A stretch of 64,000 bases of DNA from MGIIa-L3 sp11892u (GCA_965659685.1 CBFHXB010000001.1:164399-228398); one strand, 5' to 3'. Numbered from the stretch's first letter, positions 17,038-25,973 are shown. Translations and numbers: made by a program. The notes: generated by a model from the sequence alone, not told the origin.

Positions 17038-18123
17038 ATGCGGGACGTGACCGGACTTCGGCGCGACCGCGACGGTCTGACGGCGGTCATCGAATTCCTG
17101 TCTGCTTTCACCCTGTTTCTGATGATCTTGACCGCCTTCTTGGCGCTCGCTCAGATGCAGATGGGGTCCAACGACCCATACCTCGACCGTTTGGACCGCT
17201 CAGCCGTGCTTGGGCTTGACCGGCTGGTGGCCGACGAAGGATGGTTCGTGCCGATCGTGGACGGCGAAGTCGACGTCGCTAACGGCACCAGCGCATGGCA
17301 TGAACAAAGCGCTGAGGCACTGCACGAAGGGCGTGTACGAGCAGGGCTTGTCGTCGACGGAAAGCTCGACGAAGCCCGCCTTGCGGGACTCGGGAAGGTG
17401 ACCGAGCAAGGGTTTGCTGCAGGACTCGGTCTGGATGCGTCCTTTGAGGTCCATCTTCGCATTGACCTCCTCGACGCGAACGGCAGCACACTCGAGACGG
17501 TCTTCGATGGAGGCACCACTCGGATTGGAGCAGAAACCTCCAGCCGTGCGACCCGTTTGGTGGTGGGCGATGGAACCCTGTACCGCGTGTCCATGGAAGT
17601 GCACGACGGCGGTCGAGCCTCCTCCATTCTCCAAGTGACCGAGGTTCATCCTCACCCTGACAACGGAGGGCCCGAATGGTTTGAGATGCACAATCCCGAA
17701 GGTTTCGCCGTTCGTTTGCTCGGTTGGTCGTTCCACGTCATCGACGGCCGAGACACGACGGATCATCTCATGCTGGACGGCCTCATCACCGGTGGAGGCG
17801 TTGCGGTGTTCACGGGAGATGCCACCTCGCAAGACAGCGGCAACGCCACGCAAGTCTACGACCTCGGCATCGTTGGCCTCCTGGGCGTCGGACAAATCGA
17901 CGTCCTGCCCGACGACAAAGGAGAGCTTCGGGTTGACTACACCGACCCCACCACCAGCCTGCCTGCGACCCGGCAAGCCGTGCTTTGGGGCGGGGCCACG
18001 GAGCACTTTCTGACGTCCGGAGACGGGTTGACCTGGAACGGGACGGACCTTCGGGACATGGGCGATTGGACCGTGAACAGCACACCTACCCCCGGTTCAT
18101 GGACCCCGGCCATTGCGGCGTGA
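17038..18123 (+). CDS. Pilin-like N-terminus with lamin-tail domain, extracellular protein
   Basis: 361 residues. A short basic N-terminus is followed by a hydrophobic helix (GLTAVIEFLSAFTLFLMILTAFLALA), which resembles an archaeal type IV prepilin segment: charged leader, Gly, then a glutamate in the +5/+6 region. The middle is acidic and soluble. Residues about 200-340 fit a lamin-tail (LTD) domain: ILQVTEVHPHPDNGGPEWFEM, a central LLGWSF and a closing GSWTP. LTD domains are common in large surface proteins. It lies just upstream of three KaiC-like genes on the same strand, which may relate to secretion or motility, but this link is inferred. Confidence 0.65.
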   Translation: MRDVTGLRRDRDGLTAVIEFLSAFTLFLMILTAFLALAQMQMGSNDPYLDRLDRSAVLGLDRLVADEGWFVPIVDGEVDVANGTSAWHEQSAEALHEGRVRAGLVVDGKLDEARLAGLGKVTEQGFAAGLGLDASFEVHLRIDLLDANGSTLETVFDGGTTRIGAETSSRATRLVVGDGTLYRVSMEVHDGGRASSILQVTEVHPHPDNGGPEWFEMHNPEGFAVRLLGWSFHVIDGRDTTDHLMLDGLITGGGVAVFTGDATSQDSGNATQVYDLGIVGLLGVGQIDVLPDDKGELRVDYTDPTTSLPATRQAVLWGGATEHFLTSGDGLTWNGTDLRDMGDWTVNSTPTPGSWTPAIAA

Positions 18124-18181
18124 GGCACCACGGGCGGCGGATGCTTCTTGAACCGAAGTCCCGCGTCAAGGAATGAAGCCC

Positions 18182-18964
18182 ATGATGCCAAACAGCGTCT
18201 ATACCCGCGACCGGTGCGTCACCGGCATCCACGGGTTGGATGAAATCCTTCGTGGTGGCATTCCCTACGGTTCCACCGTGCTTGCTGCAGGAACCTGTGG
18301 GTCGGGGAAGACCACCTTGGCGATGGAATTCCTCGTGCGCGGAGCGCTCGCAGGTGAGGCATGCGCGCACTTTACCGCCACAGAGCCGAGCGTGAAATTG
18401 CTCGAAAACATCCGGCAGTACTCGTTTTTCGACATGAACATGGTGGACACCGGCCTGATCAACGTCTTCGACGTTGACGTCCTGTATTCTTGGCTTGGTC
18501 TCGACAAGGCCACCTTTGACCTGGACGACGTTCACGCCCTCATCAAAGCCATCGTTGACATTGTCAACACCATCGGCGTGACCCGTTTGGTCATCGATTC
18601 CGTCACCACGTTGTGTTACAAGATCAAGAGCGAACAGCTGATCCGTGACTTCCTGTTCACGCTCGGGAAGAAGTTGGCCACCTTGGGCTGCACCACCGTC
18701 CTCATTTCAGAAATCACCTCGGCCACAGAAAACGCCCATTGGTCCTCCTTCGGCGTGGAAGAAGCCATCGCAGACGGCATTATCGTCATGGGCGACGTCG
18801 AGCGGATGGGCCATCTGCTCCGGTTCTTGCAGGTCGTGAAAATGCGTGGAACCGCCCACAGCCGGGCAAAACATTCCATTGAACTCACCCAATTGGGTGT
18901 GATGCTCACACCGATGCTCAAGTGGGGCGCGGTTTCTGACCAAACGACAGGGTGGGGTGCCTGA
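18182..18964 (+). CDS. KaiC/RAD55-like RecA-superfamily ATPase
   Basis: About 260 residues, a single RecA/KaiC-type domain. The N-terminus shows the family opening TGIHGLDEILRGGIPYGS, followed by a complete Walker A (GTCGSGKT, residues 37-44). A hydrophobic Walker B-like strand (VTRLVIDSVT) and the late segment VVKMRGTAHS are typical of archaeal KaiC-like/FlaH-like proteins. Likely role: an ATP-dependent switch in signalling or in surface-filament assembly. It is first in a set of three RecA-fold genes with gaps of 2 and 9 bases. The ATG at 18182 is preferred because AAGGA is 9 bases upstream; the ATG at 18173 directly abuts that sequence. Confidence 0.78.
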   Translation: MMPNSVYTRDRCVTGIHGLDEILRGGIPYGSTVLAAGTCGSGKTTLAMEFLVRGALAGEACAHFTATEPSVKLLENIRQYSFFDMNMVDTGLINVFDVDVLYSWLGLDKATFDLDDVHALIKAIVDIVNTIGVTRLVIDSVTTLCYKIKSEQLIRDFLFTLGKKLATLGCTTVLISEITSATENAHWSSFGVEEAIADGIIVMGDVERMGHLLRFLQVVKMRGTAHSRAKHSIELTQLGVMLTPMLKWGAVSDQTTGWGA

Positions 18965-18966
18965 GC

Positions 18967-19551
18967 ATGTTCGAACTCGATGCCCTGATCGCCGAGCAAT
19001 TGACCGAAGTGTCGCTCAACAGCGCCGTTCAGGTGCGCTGCGGGAACTCGAACTCCTTCATGGTCACCGCCAGCACCATGCTGCCGCTTATCCAATCCTT
19101 TGGGATGGCTGGCGTCTACATTTCCGCCAGCAGGGGGGCGGTGGAAATCATTCAGGCCTTCGAGTCGATTGGCGTTGATGTCAGCAACATTCAGTTCCTC
19201 GATTTGGTGTCTTCCGGCATCCTCGGTGGGACCGACGTCCCCTATCCGAATGTGCACTTTGTGGACAGCCCCATCATGCTCGAATCCGTTCTTCTCAGGA
19301 CGCTTTACATCCTTCGGACCTCGACGTTTGAACGAAACTTCGTCCTCGTGGACAGCATCAACGCTTTGTCCATCTACAACGATGACAGGATGCTCGCGGA
19401 GTACCTTCACACCTTCATCAACACGTTCAGGCAACGCGAGGTCCTCTCCGTGCTCCTCAACGTGCCGGACCAGACACCGCCGCTCGTGTTGGCGAACCTG
19501 GACCTGTACTGCACGTCCTTAATCGACCGTGGACAGGTCGTCATTCAGTGA
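18967..19551 (+). CDS. Degenerate RecA/KaiC-fold protein lacking a P-loop
   Basis: 194 residues. The middle and end keep the RecA-like strand pattern (GVYISASRGAVEIIQAFESIG, NFVLVDSINALSIYN with a Walker B-like LVDS, and VLSVLLNVPD), but the position of the P-loop is occupied by VRCGNSNSFMVTAS, which lacks the G-K-S/T needed for ATP binding. It starts two bases after the stop of the intact KaiC-like gene and is followed 9 bases later by a third homologue-like gene. Likely a non-catalytic partner of the active ATPase. No named family recognised. Confidence 0.55.
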   Translation: MFELDALIAEQLTEVSLNSAVQVRCGNSNSFMVTASTMLPLIQSFGMAGVYISASRGAVEIIQAFESIGVDVSNIQFLDLVSSGILGGTDVPYPNVHFVDSPIMLESVLLRTLYILRTSTFERNFVLVDSINALSIYNDDRMLAEYLHTFINTFRQREVLSVLLNVPDQTPPLVLANLDLYCTSLIDRGQVVIQ

Positions 19552-19560
19552 GGTGGAACC

Positions 19561-20361
19561 GTGGCAGACATGACCTTCAGCGCAGAAGACGAGGAATTCT
19601 TCGGAAAGGTCGGCAGCTTTGGTGTCCCGAAGTTCGACGGTGTGATGGGCGGAGGCGTGCCTCGTGGGTTCATGATCGTCGCCTTCACCCAAACCGGGTC
19701 CGGGTCTGAACTCTTCGCCAAGCAATTCACCTCTCCGGCTGAAGAGCCCGAAAACACCATCCTCATCTCCACCAACGAGGCACAGCAAGAGATCATCCGC
19801 GTGTACGAGAAGTACAGCTGGCCCTTGGACATCGGCGTCAGGACCGTGGGTGAGGAATACAACGCCAGCGTCCTGGAGCGCGATTTGCTCGCGAGCAGGT
19901 ACCGTTTGGAGGGCTTCCAACTTCCCGACATTCAGCGCTTGGCGCAAACCCGTTTTGTCGATACCGAAAACCGCGATTTCCTCACCGAAGTGACCAACGA
20001 AGTCATGGCACTGGATCCATATTTCCGGGCGGTGCTCGACAGCATGGATTTCTTTGTTCAGCGTGAGGATCCCTCTCGCGTCATTTCCATGATGCGCATG
20101 CTCCAAGCGCACACGCAGATGGTCCGTGGCCTGTTGCTCGTCACCATCTCATCCGACGGATTGCCTCCCGGTCTGCGGCAAGAAGTGGCTGGCATCGCCG
20201 ACATGGTGCTCGAATTCAAGGTCCGGACCATCGGTACGGATTTCGAAACCTCGATGACCGTGACCAAATTCCGCAACGCACCGGAAAATCTCCGCATCCT
20301 GGTGTTCCGTGTGACGCCAGAGGAATGCATCACGCCCGAAACCGTGGAACGCATCGCGTGA
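19561..20361 (+). CDS. KaiC-like protein with damaged Walker A
   Basis: 266 residues, starting at GTG with GAGGTG just upstream. The opening GVPKFDGVMGGGVPRGFMIV follows the KaiC/GvpD pattern, but the P-loop reads TQTGSGSELF (residues 43-52), with Ser-Glu where Lys-Thr is required. The rest keeps a RecA-like fold (LLLVTISSDG, IADMVLEFKV, and a late TKFRNAPENLRILVF). With the two upstream genes it forms a compact set of one intact and two crippled RecA-fold proteins. Confidence 0.6.
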   Translation: MADMTFSAEDEEFFGKVGSFGVPKFDGVMGGGVPRGFMIVAFTQTGSGSELFAKQFTSPAEEPENTILISTNEAQQEIIRVYEKYSWPLDIGVRTVGEEYNASVLERDLLASRYRLEGFQLPDIQRLAQTRFVDTENRDFLTEVTNEVMALDPYFRAVLDSMDFFVQREDPSRVISMMRMLQAHTQMVRGLLLVTISSDGLPPGLRQEVAGIADMVLEFKVRTIGTDFETSMTVTKFRNAPENLRILVFRVTPEECITPETVERIA

Positions 20362-20418
20362 CGACGGCCGCAGGGTCCGAGCGAAGCATCAAGAGGGGGC
20401 GACCGGCGACGTGGGACC

Positions 20419-21171
20419 ATGTCCACGAGGCAAGCCACCGGTGGGTACGACCCTTCGGGCATCGACCTCGATGCGTGGACCGTGTTGGAGTCTGAACTTG
20501 AGGCCACCATCCCACACTACGACCGTGTCAACACGTGGATGACGTTTGGGCAAGACCGTCGATGGCGCGCGAACGTGGCGTCACACGCTGAGCCCGGCAT
20601 GAAGGTGCTCGAGGTCGGTTGCGGCCCGGGTTCCTTTGCTGAAACCATCCGAGGTGTCGAATTGACGTGCCTTGACCCGTCGCCAGAAATGCTCAGGGTG
20701 GCGAAGAAACGCGTCGACGCTGCACGGGCAGAGGCCGGGGAATCGCCGGCCGATTACGTCGAAGCAATCGCAGAATCCATCCCGCTCCCGGACGCGACCT
20801 ATGACCGCGTGTTTTGCCTGTTTTCTTTCCGTGATTTCCAAGACAAGAAGCAGGGGCTGAAGGAGATCATGCGCGTGCTGAAGCCCGGTGGCCAGCTGGT
20901 CATCTGCGATGCGGGCAAAGGCAACGCCATCCATGGCCTGTTTGGCCGTTTGTGGATGGCCACAGGGGTGCAGATCATCGCCCGGCGAATCACCCGGGAG
21001 AAAGATCATCCATGGAAAGGTCTGGCTCGGTCCTACACCCACTACGGGACAAATGCCTACTACAGGACCATGCTTCGCGAGGTCGGATTTTCCAATGTGA
21101 AGGGTCGGTTGTTGTGGCCTTTCCTGATGGCCTCTCGATTCACCGCCGTTCGACCTCCAAATCTGGATTGA
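20419..21171 (+). CDS. UbiE/MenG-like SAM-dependent methyltransferase
   Basis: 250 residues. A class I SAM methyltransferase with motif I VLEVGCGPGSFAE, an acidic residue after strand 2 (CLDPSPEML), motif II DRVFCLFSFRDF and motif III LKPGGQLVICD. The pattern YDRVN...MTFGQDRRWR near the N-terminus and the FSFRDF segment are close to the UbiE/MenG (quinone methyltransferase) group, so a role in finishing a respiratory quinone is likely; a different small-molecule substrate is possible. It stands alone between the KaiC-like set and the ATP synthase operon. Confidence 0.75.
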   Translation: MSTRQATGGYDPSGIDLDAWTVLESELEATIPHYDRVNTWMTFGQDRRWRANVASHAEPGMKVLEVGCGPGSFAETIRGVELTCLDPSPEMLRVAKKRVDAARAEAGESPADYVEAIAESIPLPDATYDRVFCLFSFRDFQDKKQGLKEIMRVLKPGGQLVICDAGKGNAIHGLFGRLWMATGVQIIARRITREKDHPWKGLARSYTHYGTNAYYRTMLREVGFSNVKGRLLWPFLMASRFTAVRPPNLD

Positions 21172-21198
21172 ACGCTCCTGCAAGAGGGTGCATCATGC

Positions 21199-21206
21199 TC
21201 ATAAAC
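21199..21206 (+). promoter_or_regulatory. Possible TATA box for the ATP synthase operon
   Basis: TCATAAAC lies about 42 bases before the ATG at 21245 in the short gap after the methyltransferase gene. It would produce a leader of about 15 bases, long enough to contain the GAGGTGA ribosome binding site seen at 21233-21239. Confidence 0.35.
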
Positions 21207-21244
21207 CGGACGCCTAACGAGCGGCTAAGGATGAGGTGAACACC

Positions 21245-21562
21245 ATGAGCATGGAATCTGTCCTTCGCAGCATCAAGTCAGCCCAATCCGAGGCAGACGC
21301 CCTCCTCGCCTCGGCGCAGGAAGAGGCGAGCAAGGCCATCGGCGACGCACGCCGCGCCGCCTCGGAAACCGTTTCCGAGGCCACCGAAGGTGCCTCCAGC
21401 GAGGCCCGCTCCACCATCGACGCGGCCCGCGCCGAGGCAGAAGCCGAAGCCGACAAGGTTCGTGCCGAAGGTGCGAAGGCTGCAGAAGCCCTGTCCAACG
21501 CGGCCTCCGGCCGCACCGACGCGGCCGTTGACGTGCTGCTCAACGCCATCCACGAAGCCTGA
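21245..21562 (+). CDS. atpH: A-type ATP synthase subunit H
   Basis: 105 residues, almost wholly an Ala/Glu/Arg-rich helix (SEADALLASAQEEASKAIGDA and further heptads), typical of the peripheral-stalk subunit H (AhaH), which pairs with subunit E to hold the catalytic head still. First gene of the A-ATPase operon. Start at 21245 because GAGGTGA lies six bases upstream; the in-frame GTG at 21236 overlaps that site. Confidence 0.85.
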   Translation: MSMESVLRSIKSAQSEADALLASAQEEASKAIGDARRAASETVSEATEGASSEARSTIDAARAEAEAEADKVRAEGAKAAEALSNAASGRTDAAVDVLLNAIHEA

Positions 21563-21571
21563 GGTGACCCC

Positions 21572-23641
21572 ATGTTCCCGATGGTCGAGATGTCCCGCCT
21601 CACCGTGGCGGCTCCGCTCGACGCCATGGACGACGTCCTTGCGGCCTGCGACGCCCTCGGATGCGTCCACGTCCAACCCTACGAACAATTCGAGGAAGGC
21701 ATTGGTGTTGGCCAAGCAGCGGCCGAAGAGGGTCGAGGTGAATTGCTCACCAAGGTTCGCGCCGTTCGCGCCGCCACCTCGGCGGTCAATGCAGGAGGGG
21801 CGATGCCCAGGAAGCAGGTGGAATCCCTCATCGAGGGCTCCTTCCCCGGTCGAATCGACGACGTGATGGGCCGACTTGGCTCCATTGACGAAGCCAAGGC
21901 CTCCATCCAAAGCTTGGAAGAAGAACGGGACGTCATGGCTCGCCTCGCTCCCCTCAACCTCCCCCTTGAGCTCCTGAACGGCATCGCTGGTCTGGAGATC
22001 CTCGTCGCTGAAACAAGCAAGGCCAGCAAAGTGCGTGATGCACTCGGGGACGTGGCAAAGGACTGCGAAGTCCTGGCCAAAGACCGCATCGTGGCGGTTG
22101 CGTGCCGCCCAGAGCACGCGCCCGAAGTCCAGATTGTGCTCGGGCAACTTGGCGCAAAGGCCGTTCAGGTTCCAGCCGGCGAAGGCCGTGCAGGAAAGCG
22201 CGTGGCTGAAGCCGAATCCAAGTTGGGCAAACTCCGGGCGGAGATCGCTTCAGCAGAGTCCCACATCGGCGCGTGGGTCGAAGCCAACGGTCGGGACCTG
22301 GTCTGCGTTCACGAACTGCTTGAACGCAAGGAAGCCCTCGCCTCGGCCCCGACCCAGATGGCCGTTGCCGACCGCGCTTTTGCCTTGGACGCATGGATTC
22401 CAGCCGGGCGGGCCGATGAGGTCAAGTCAGCCCTCAAGCCCCACGCCTCCCTCGTCGAGGTGGAAGCATGGGACGGCGGACATCACGGTCACGACGACCA
22501 CGACGACCACGGGCACGGTCACGAACCGGAACCTCCCGTGGAATTTGACAACCCCTCGGCCACCAAACCCTTCGAACTGATGGTGGATTTGGTCGGCCGT
22601 CCGTCCTACGGTGCATACGACCCGACGACGCTGATGATGTTCACCTTCCCAATGATTTTCGGGGCCATCCTCGGCGATTGGGGCTTCGGTTTGGTCATCG
22701 TCGCCCTCGCCATGTTCCTGCGCTCGAAGCCAATGGCCACGGACCCCGTGGTCAAGAACGGCATCACCATCCTGCTGTGGATGGGCATTTGGTGCGTGCT
22801 TTGGGGCTTTTACTTCGCTGAAGGCTTCGGCTTTGTTTGGGACAATTACACGTGGGTGACCTACGAGTTCACCAACGGCAATTCACCGCTGGGCTTCTTG
22901 TATCCCGACAAGCCCGTTGAATTGCTCTCGGACGATTTCCGTGCCCTCATTGGCATGAACCATCTCACCTATCCGCTGCACCGGGCATCGGCGGGGCACG
23001 GTCTCGAGGAATACGTCCTCTTTTCGGTGTACCTTGGTGTCATCCACCTGCTGCTTGGCTTCGTCATCGGCTTCTTGAACGTCCTCAAGGCGCACGGCTT
23101 TGCTGCGGCCTTCTTCGAGAAGGGCTCGTGGATCCTCATCCTGCTTGGCGGCTTCATGCACGCACGCCGCTTCATCGCCTACGACGATGACCTCTTCGCT
23201 CTGAACGCTTACTCCGCCGTCATGGTCGTTGGCATCCTCTGCCTCATCGTCGGCTTGGCCGTCTACGAGAAGTTCGGCTGGGCCGGTGGCATCATCATGG
23301 GCCCCATCGAAACCTTTGGACTCCTGGCCAACACCCTGTCCTACCTCCGCGTGATGGGCGTCGGCGTGGCCGGCGTCAAGATCGCTGAAGTGTCCATCAA
23401 CATGGGCTGGGAAGTCATGCTCAACCAATTCGCCGCAGGTGGCCTCGGCTTCTTGTGGGGCGCCGTTGCCTTCCTCCTCTTCCTCGCCATTCAAGCGTTC
23501 GCCATCGCACTCGGCCTACTCTCGCCAAGCATTCACGCTGCCCGTCTCCACTTCGTGGAATGGATGGGCAAATTCCACAGCGGCTCCGGGGTCCCCTTCT
23601 CCCCCGTGGGCGGACGAAGCATACACGTAGAAGGAGCATGA
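21572..23641 (+). CDS. atpI: A-type ATP synthase subunit I (a-subunit)
   Basis: 689 residues. The soluble N-terminal half (to about 320) is the stator arm with coiled-coil stretches; the C-terminal half has about eight membrane helices that form the ion half-channels next to the c ring. Family features include FTFPMIFGAILGDWGFGL after the arm and the late segment ETFGLLANTLSYLRVMGVGVAG, which holds the essential arginine. Residues 304-317 form an unusual His/Asp-rich run (HHGHDDHDDHGHGH) just before the membrane domain. Preceded by GAGGTGA; its stop overlaps a possible ATG of the next frame. Confidence 0.92.
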   Translation: MFPMVEMSRLTVAAPLDAMDDVLAACDALGCVHVQPYEQFEEGIGVGQAAAEEGRGELLTKVRAVRAATSAVNAGGAMPRKQVESLIEGSFPGRIDDVMGRLGSIDEAKASIQSLEEERDVMARLAPLNLPLELLNGIAGLEILVAETSKASKVRDALGDVAKDCEVLAKDRIVAVACRPEHAPEVQIVLGQLGAKAVQVPAGEGRAGKRVAEAESKLGKLRAEIASAESHIGAWVEANGRDLVCVHELLERKEALASAPTQMAVADRAFALDAWIPAGRADEVKSALKPHASLVEVEAWDGGHHGHDDHDDHGHGHEPEPPVEFDNPSATKPFELMVDLVGRPSYGAYDPTTLMMFTFPMIFGAILGDWGFGLVIVALAMFLRSKPMATDPVVKNGITILLWMGIWCVLWGFYFAEGFGFVWDNYTWVTYEFTNGNSPLGFLYPDKPVELLSDDFRALIGMNHLTYPLHRASAGHGLEEYVLFSVYLGVIHLLLGFVIGFLNVLKAHGFAAAFFEKGSWILILLGGFMHARRFIAYDDDLFALNAYSAVMVVGILCLIVGLAVYEKFGWAGGIIMGPIETFGLLANTLSYLRVMGVGVAGVKIAEVSINMGWEVMLNQFAAGGLGFLWGAVAFLLFLAIQAFAIALGLLSPSIHAARLHFVEWMGKFHSGSGVPFSPVGGRSIHVEGA

Positions 23642-23673
23642 CAGTCCAACAGGACACCACAGAGGTAGTGAAC

Positions 23674-23988
23674 ATGAACAAGACCCTGAAAAACACGCTG
23701 CGTACCATGATTGTCTTGGCCGCCATCACCCTGATTGCTCAGGGTGTTGCTGCTGCTGAAGACGATGCGACCACCGCCACAGGCAACACCATCACCGGTG
23801 ATCTCGGTGTTGGTATTGCTCTCGGCCTCGCCGCCATCGGCGCCGGCTTCTCGCAAGCCGCCATTGGCAGCGCTGCCGTTGGCATGCTTGCCGAAGACGG
23901 CTCGAAGTTCGGCCCCGCGCTGATCTTCACCGCTTTGCCCGAGTCCATCGTGATCCTCGGTGCTTTGCCGCTCTTCCTCGGCAACTGA
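23674..23988 (+). CDS. atpK: A-type ATP synthase c-ring proteolipid (subunit K)
   Basis: 104 residues: a signal-peptide-like N-terminus (about 1-28), then a single two-helix hairpin, so each subunit contributes one ion site. Helix 1 has GAGFSQAAIGSAAVG, and helix 2 has TALPESIVILG with the ion-carrying glutamate E90. Q61 and S91 are at positions known in sodium-binding c subunits to help hold Na+, so the coupling ion could be sodium; the usual tyrosine of that signature is a leucine here. Start at 23674 because GAGGTAG precedes it; an ATG at 23638 overlaps the atpI stop. Confidence 0.9.
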   Translation: MNKTLKNTLRTMIVLAAITLIAQGVAAAEDDATTATGNTITGDLGVGIALGLAAIGAGFSQAAIGSAAVGMLAEDGSKFGPALIFTALPESIVILGALPLFLGN

Positions 23989-24047
23989 GGACGACCGGTT
24001 TACGGGTGAGCTCTGCTCACATCGATAACGAATACGGAGACCATACC

Positions 24048-24611
24048 ATGACGCTAGAATCACTTGCAAAAGACATCACGGCTGCCGCTCAGGCTGAAGC
24101 CGATGAGCTCGCAGCATCGGCCCAATCCGAGGCCGACGCCATGCGGTCCGAAGCCGAAGCCAAGGCGGAGTCCATCCGCACCGAGGCCTCGGCCCGTGCC
24201 GCCCGCGACGCTGATCAAATCGGCCGTGAAATTGTGGCCAGTGCGCGCCAAGCCAACCAACGGGACCTGCTGATCGCTCGACGCGCGGCGCTTGACGCCA
24301 CGCTTCACCAAGCGAAGAGCACCCTGGCCGACCCGAAGTGGAAAGGCCGGGCTGCGTTGCTCAAATCCCTGATGGCCCGTGCCGACGACATCGGCGGCAA
24401 GGGCTACTCCGTTCGCCCCGTCGGCGTCGACCGCAAGGCCGTTTCCGACCTCGCGAGCGGGAAGACGGTCGGTGACGACGCTGAAGGCCTCGGGGGCTTC
24501 ATCCTCGATGCAGAGGACGGCTCGGTCTCCTATGACTTCCGCTTCGATGCGCTGCTTGACCGTGCATGGTCCAACAGCCTGCCCGCCGTGACCGCGGCAC
24601 TGTTTGACTGA
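24048..24611 (+). CDS. atpE: A-type ATP synthase subunit E
   Basis: 187 residues. The N-terminal half is a long charged helix (AAQAEADELAASAQSEADAM and following), which forms the peripheral stalk with subunit H. The C-terminal globular part contains GGFILDAEDGSVSYDFRFDALLD, the typical end of subunit E (V-ATPase E homologue) that binds the top of the catalytic head. Position between K and C is the standard archaeal order. Start at 24048 matches the family N-terminus. Confidence 0.88.
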   Translation: MTLESLAKDITAAAQAEADELAASAQSEADAMRSEAEAKAESIRTEASARAARDADQIGREIVASARQANQRDLLIARRAALDATLHQAKSTLADPKWKGRAALLKSLMARADDIGGKGYSVRPVGVDRKAVSDLASGKTVGDDAEGLGGFILDAEDGSVSYDFRFDALLDRAWSNSLPAVTAALFD

Positions 24612-24620
24612 GGTGAACCC

Positions 24621-25658
24621 ATGCGCTTCGGATCCACACCCTACATCGCCTCACGGGCGAAGTCACGCCGCAAGGCGTTGGCAGACAGGGCGCGGCTCCG
24701 GCAATTGATCAACCACGCACCGGACCAACTGACCGTGGCTGTCGCAGACCTTGGCTACCGATCTGAAATTGATCGCTATGCTGCCACCTACGACGGAGGC
24801 GACCTCATTGAGGCTGCGCTGACCGACAATTTGGAGCATGAGTTGGACAACATCACCAAGCTCTGTTCCGGAAAGGTGGCCCGCATTGTTTCGGTCTATA
24901 CCAACCGCTTCGAGTACCACAACGCCAAGGCCGTGCTCCGCGCGGTCGTGAACGACGTGGAATTGGAACGCGTGTCGCACGACATCCTGCCGGACATCAA
25001 CGACATCAACACCCCTTGGCTGCAAATCATCGAGCGTGCCGACGACCTGCGTTCAGCTGTGGTGCTGATGCGAAGGAAGCCGTTCGGGCCTGCGCTCAAC
25101 GCTTTGCCCGAAGACGCATCTTTGGCGGCGTACGAAGACGCATTGGACCGGCATTACTTCTCCGACGCCATCGCTTCGTTGAGTGGAAGCCAAGCCGACG
25201 TTCGTATGCTCCGCGGATTGCTTGCAACCGAAATCGACCACCGCAACATCGTCAACCTGCTTGAGGCCGCAGCCATGGGCCTCGAGGGAAGCGACGTGAC
25301 CGATGCGTTGGTCCCGGGCGGCCGGCTGATCCCCAAGCGGGTCTTCTCCGCTGTGTCCAATGGCGGCCGTGCGTCGCTGTTGGAAGTGCTCCGACCAGCC
25401 AGCCGATTCGACTTGACTGGCTTTGAGGCGGCCATCGACGAAGCCGACGCGGCCATGTCTTTGGATCCCGTCATCACCTGGCTCGCAGCCCGCGAGAACG
25501 CGCACCTGAACCGGATGAGCTACCTGCATCCGGTCTCGGCGCTTCCTGTGGTCCACTACATCGCGATGAAGGTCAAGGAGGTCAAGGACCTCCGGATCAT
25601 CACGCGTGGTCTCATGGCGGGATTGCCCGCTGACGTGGTGGAGGCCCACGTCATTTGA
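24621..25658 (+). CDS. atpC: A-type ATP synthase subunit C
   Basis: 345 residues, all-helical, homologous to the V-ATPase d/AC39 subunit that forms the funnel joining the central stalk to the c ring. The opening (YIASRAKSRRKALADRARLRQLI), the segment DIRN-like EIDHRNIVNLLEAAAMGL and the ending IAMKVKEVKDLRIITRGLMAGLP are characteristic. Starts nine bases after atpE with GAGGTGA in front. Confidence 0.92.
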   Translation: MRFGSTPYIASRAKSRRKALADRARLRQLINHAPDQLTVAVADLGYRSEIDRYAATYDGGDLIEAALTDNLEHELDNITKLCSGKVARIVSVYTNRFEYHNAKAVLRAVVNDVELERVSHDILPDINDINTPWLQIIERADDLRSAVVLMRRKPFGPALNALPEDASLAAYEDALDRHYFSDAIASLSGSQADVRMLRGLLATEIDHRNIVNLLEAAAMGLEGSDVTDALVPGGRLIPKRVFSAVSNGGRASLLEVLRPASRFDLTGFEAAIDEADAAMSLDPVITWLAARENAHLNRMSYLHPVSALPVVHYIAMKVKEVKDLRIITRGLMAGLPADVVEAHVI

Positions 25659-25673
25659 ATGGAGGTGTGATGC

Positions 25674-25973
25674 ATGGAAATTGCCGTTGTTGGCACGCCC
25701 GAATTCACCCTCGGCTTCCAACTCGCAGGGATCTCACACCTGCACAACCCTTCGGACGACGAGGCCATGGCCTCCGTGCTCCGTACCCTACTCAACAGCA
25801 AGGAGGTGGGCATCGTTGTGGTCGACTCCGCGAGCCTTAGCCGCCTTCCAGAGCGCCTGCGAGAGCAGCTCTCTGCATCCGTAACCCCGACCGTGCTGGG
25901 AATCGGCACGGAAGAGGACAACACCTTGCGCGATACCATCCGCAAGGCCATCGGAGTCGACCTATGGGCATGA
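25674..25973 (+). CDS. atpF: A-type ATP synthase subunit F
   Basis: 99 residues. A Rossmann-like small subunit that binds the rotating central shaft. The opening EIAVVGTPEFTLGFQLAGI is diagnostic, and GIVVVDSASLSRLPERLREQL and PTVLGIGTEED complete the pattern. Preceded by GGAGGTG. Positioned directly before atpA as in other archaea. Confidence 0.92.
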   Translation: MEIAVVGTPEFTLGFQLAGISHLHNPSDDEAMASVLRTLLNSKEVGIVVVDSASLSRLPERLREQLSASVTPTVLGIGTEEDNTLRDTIRKAIGVDLWA

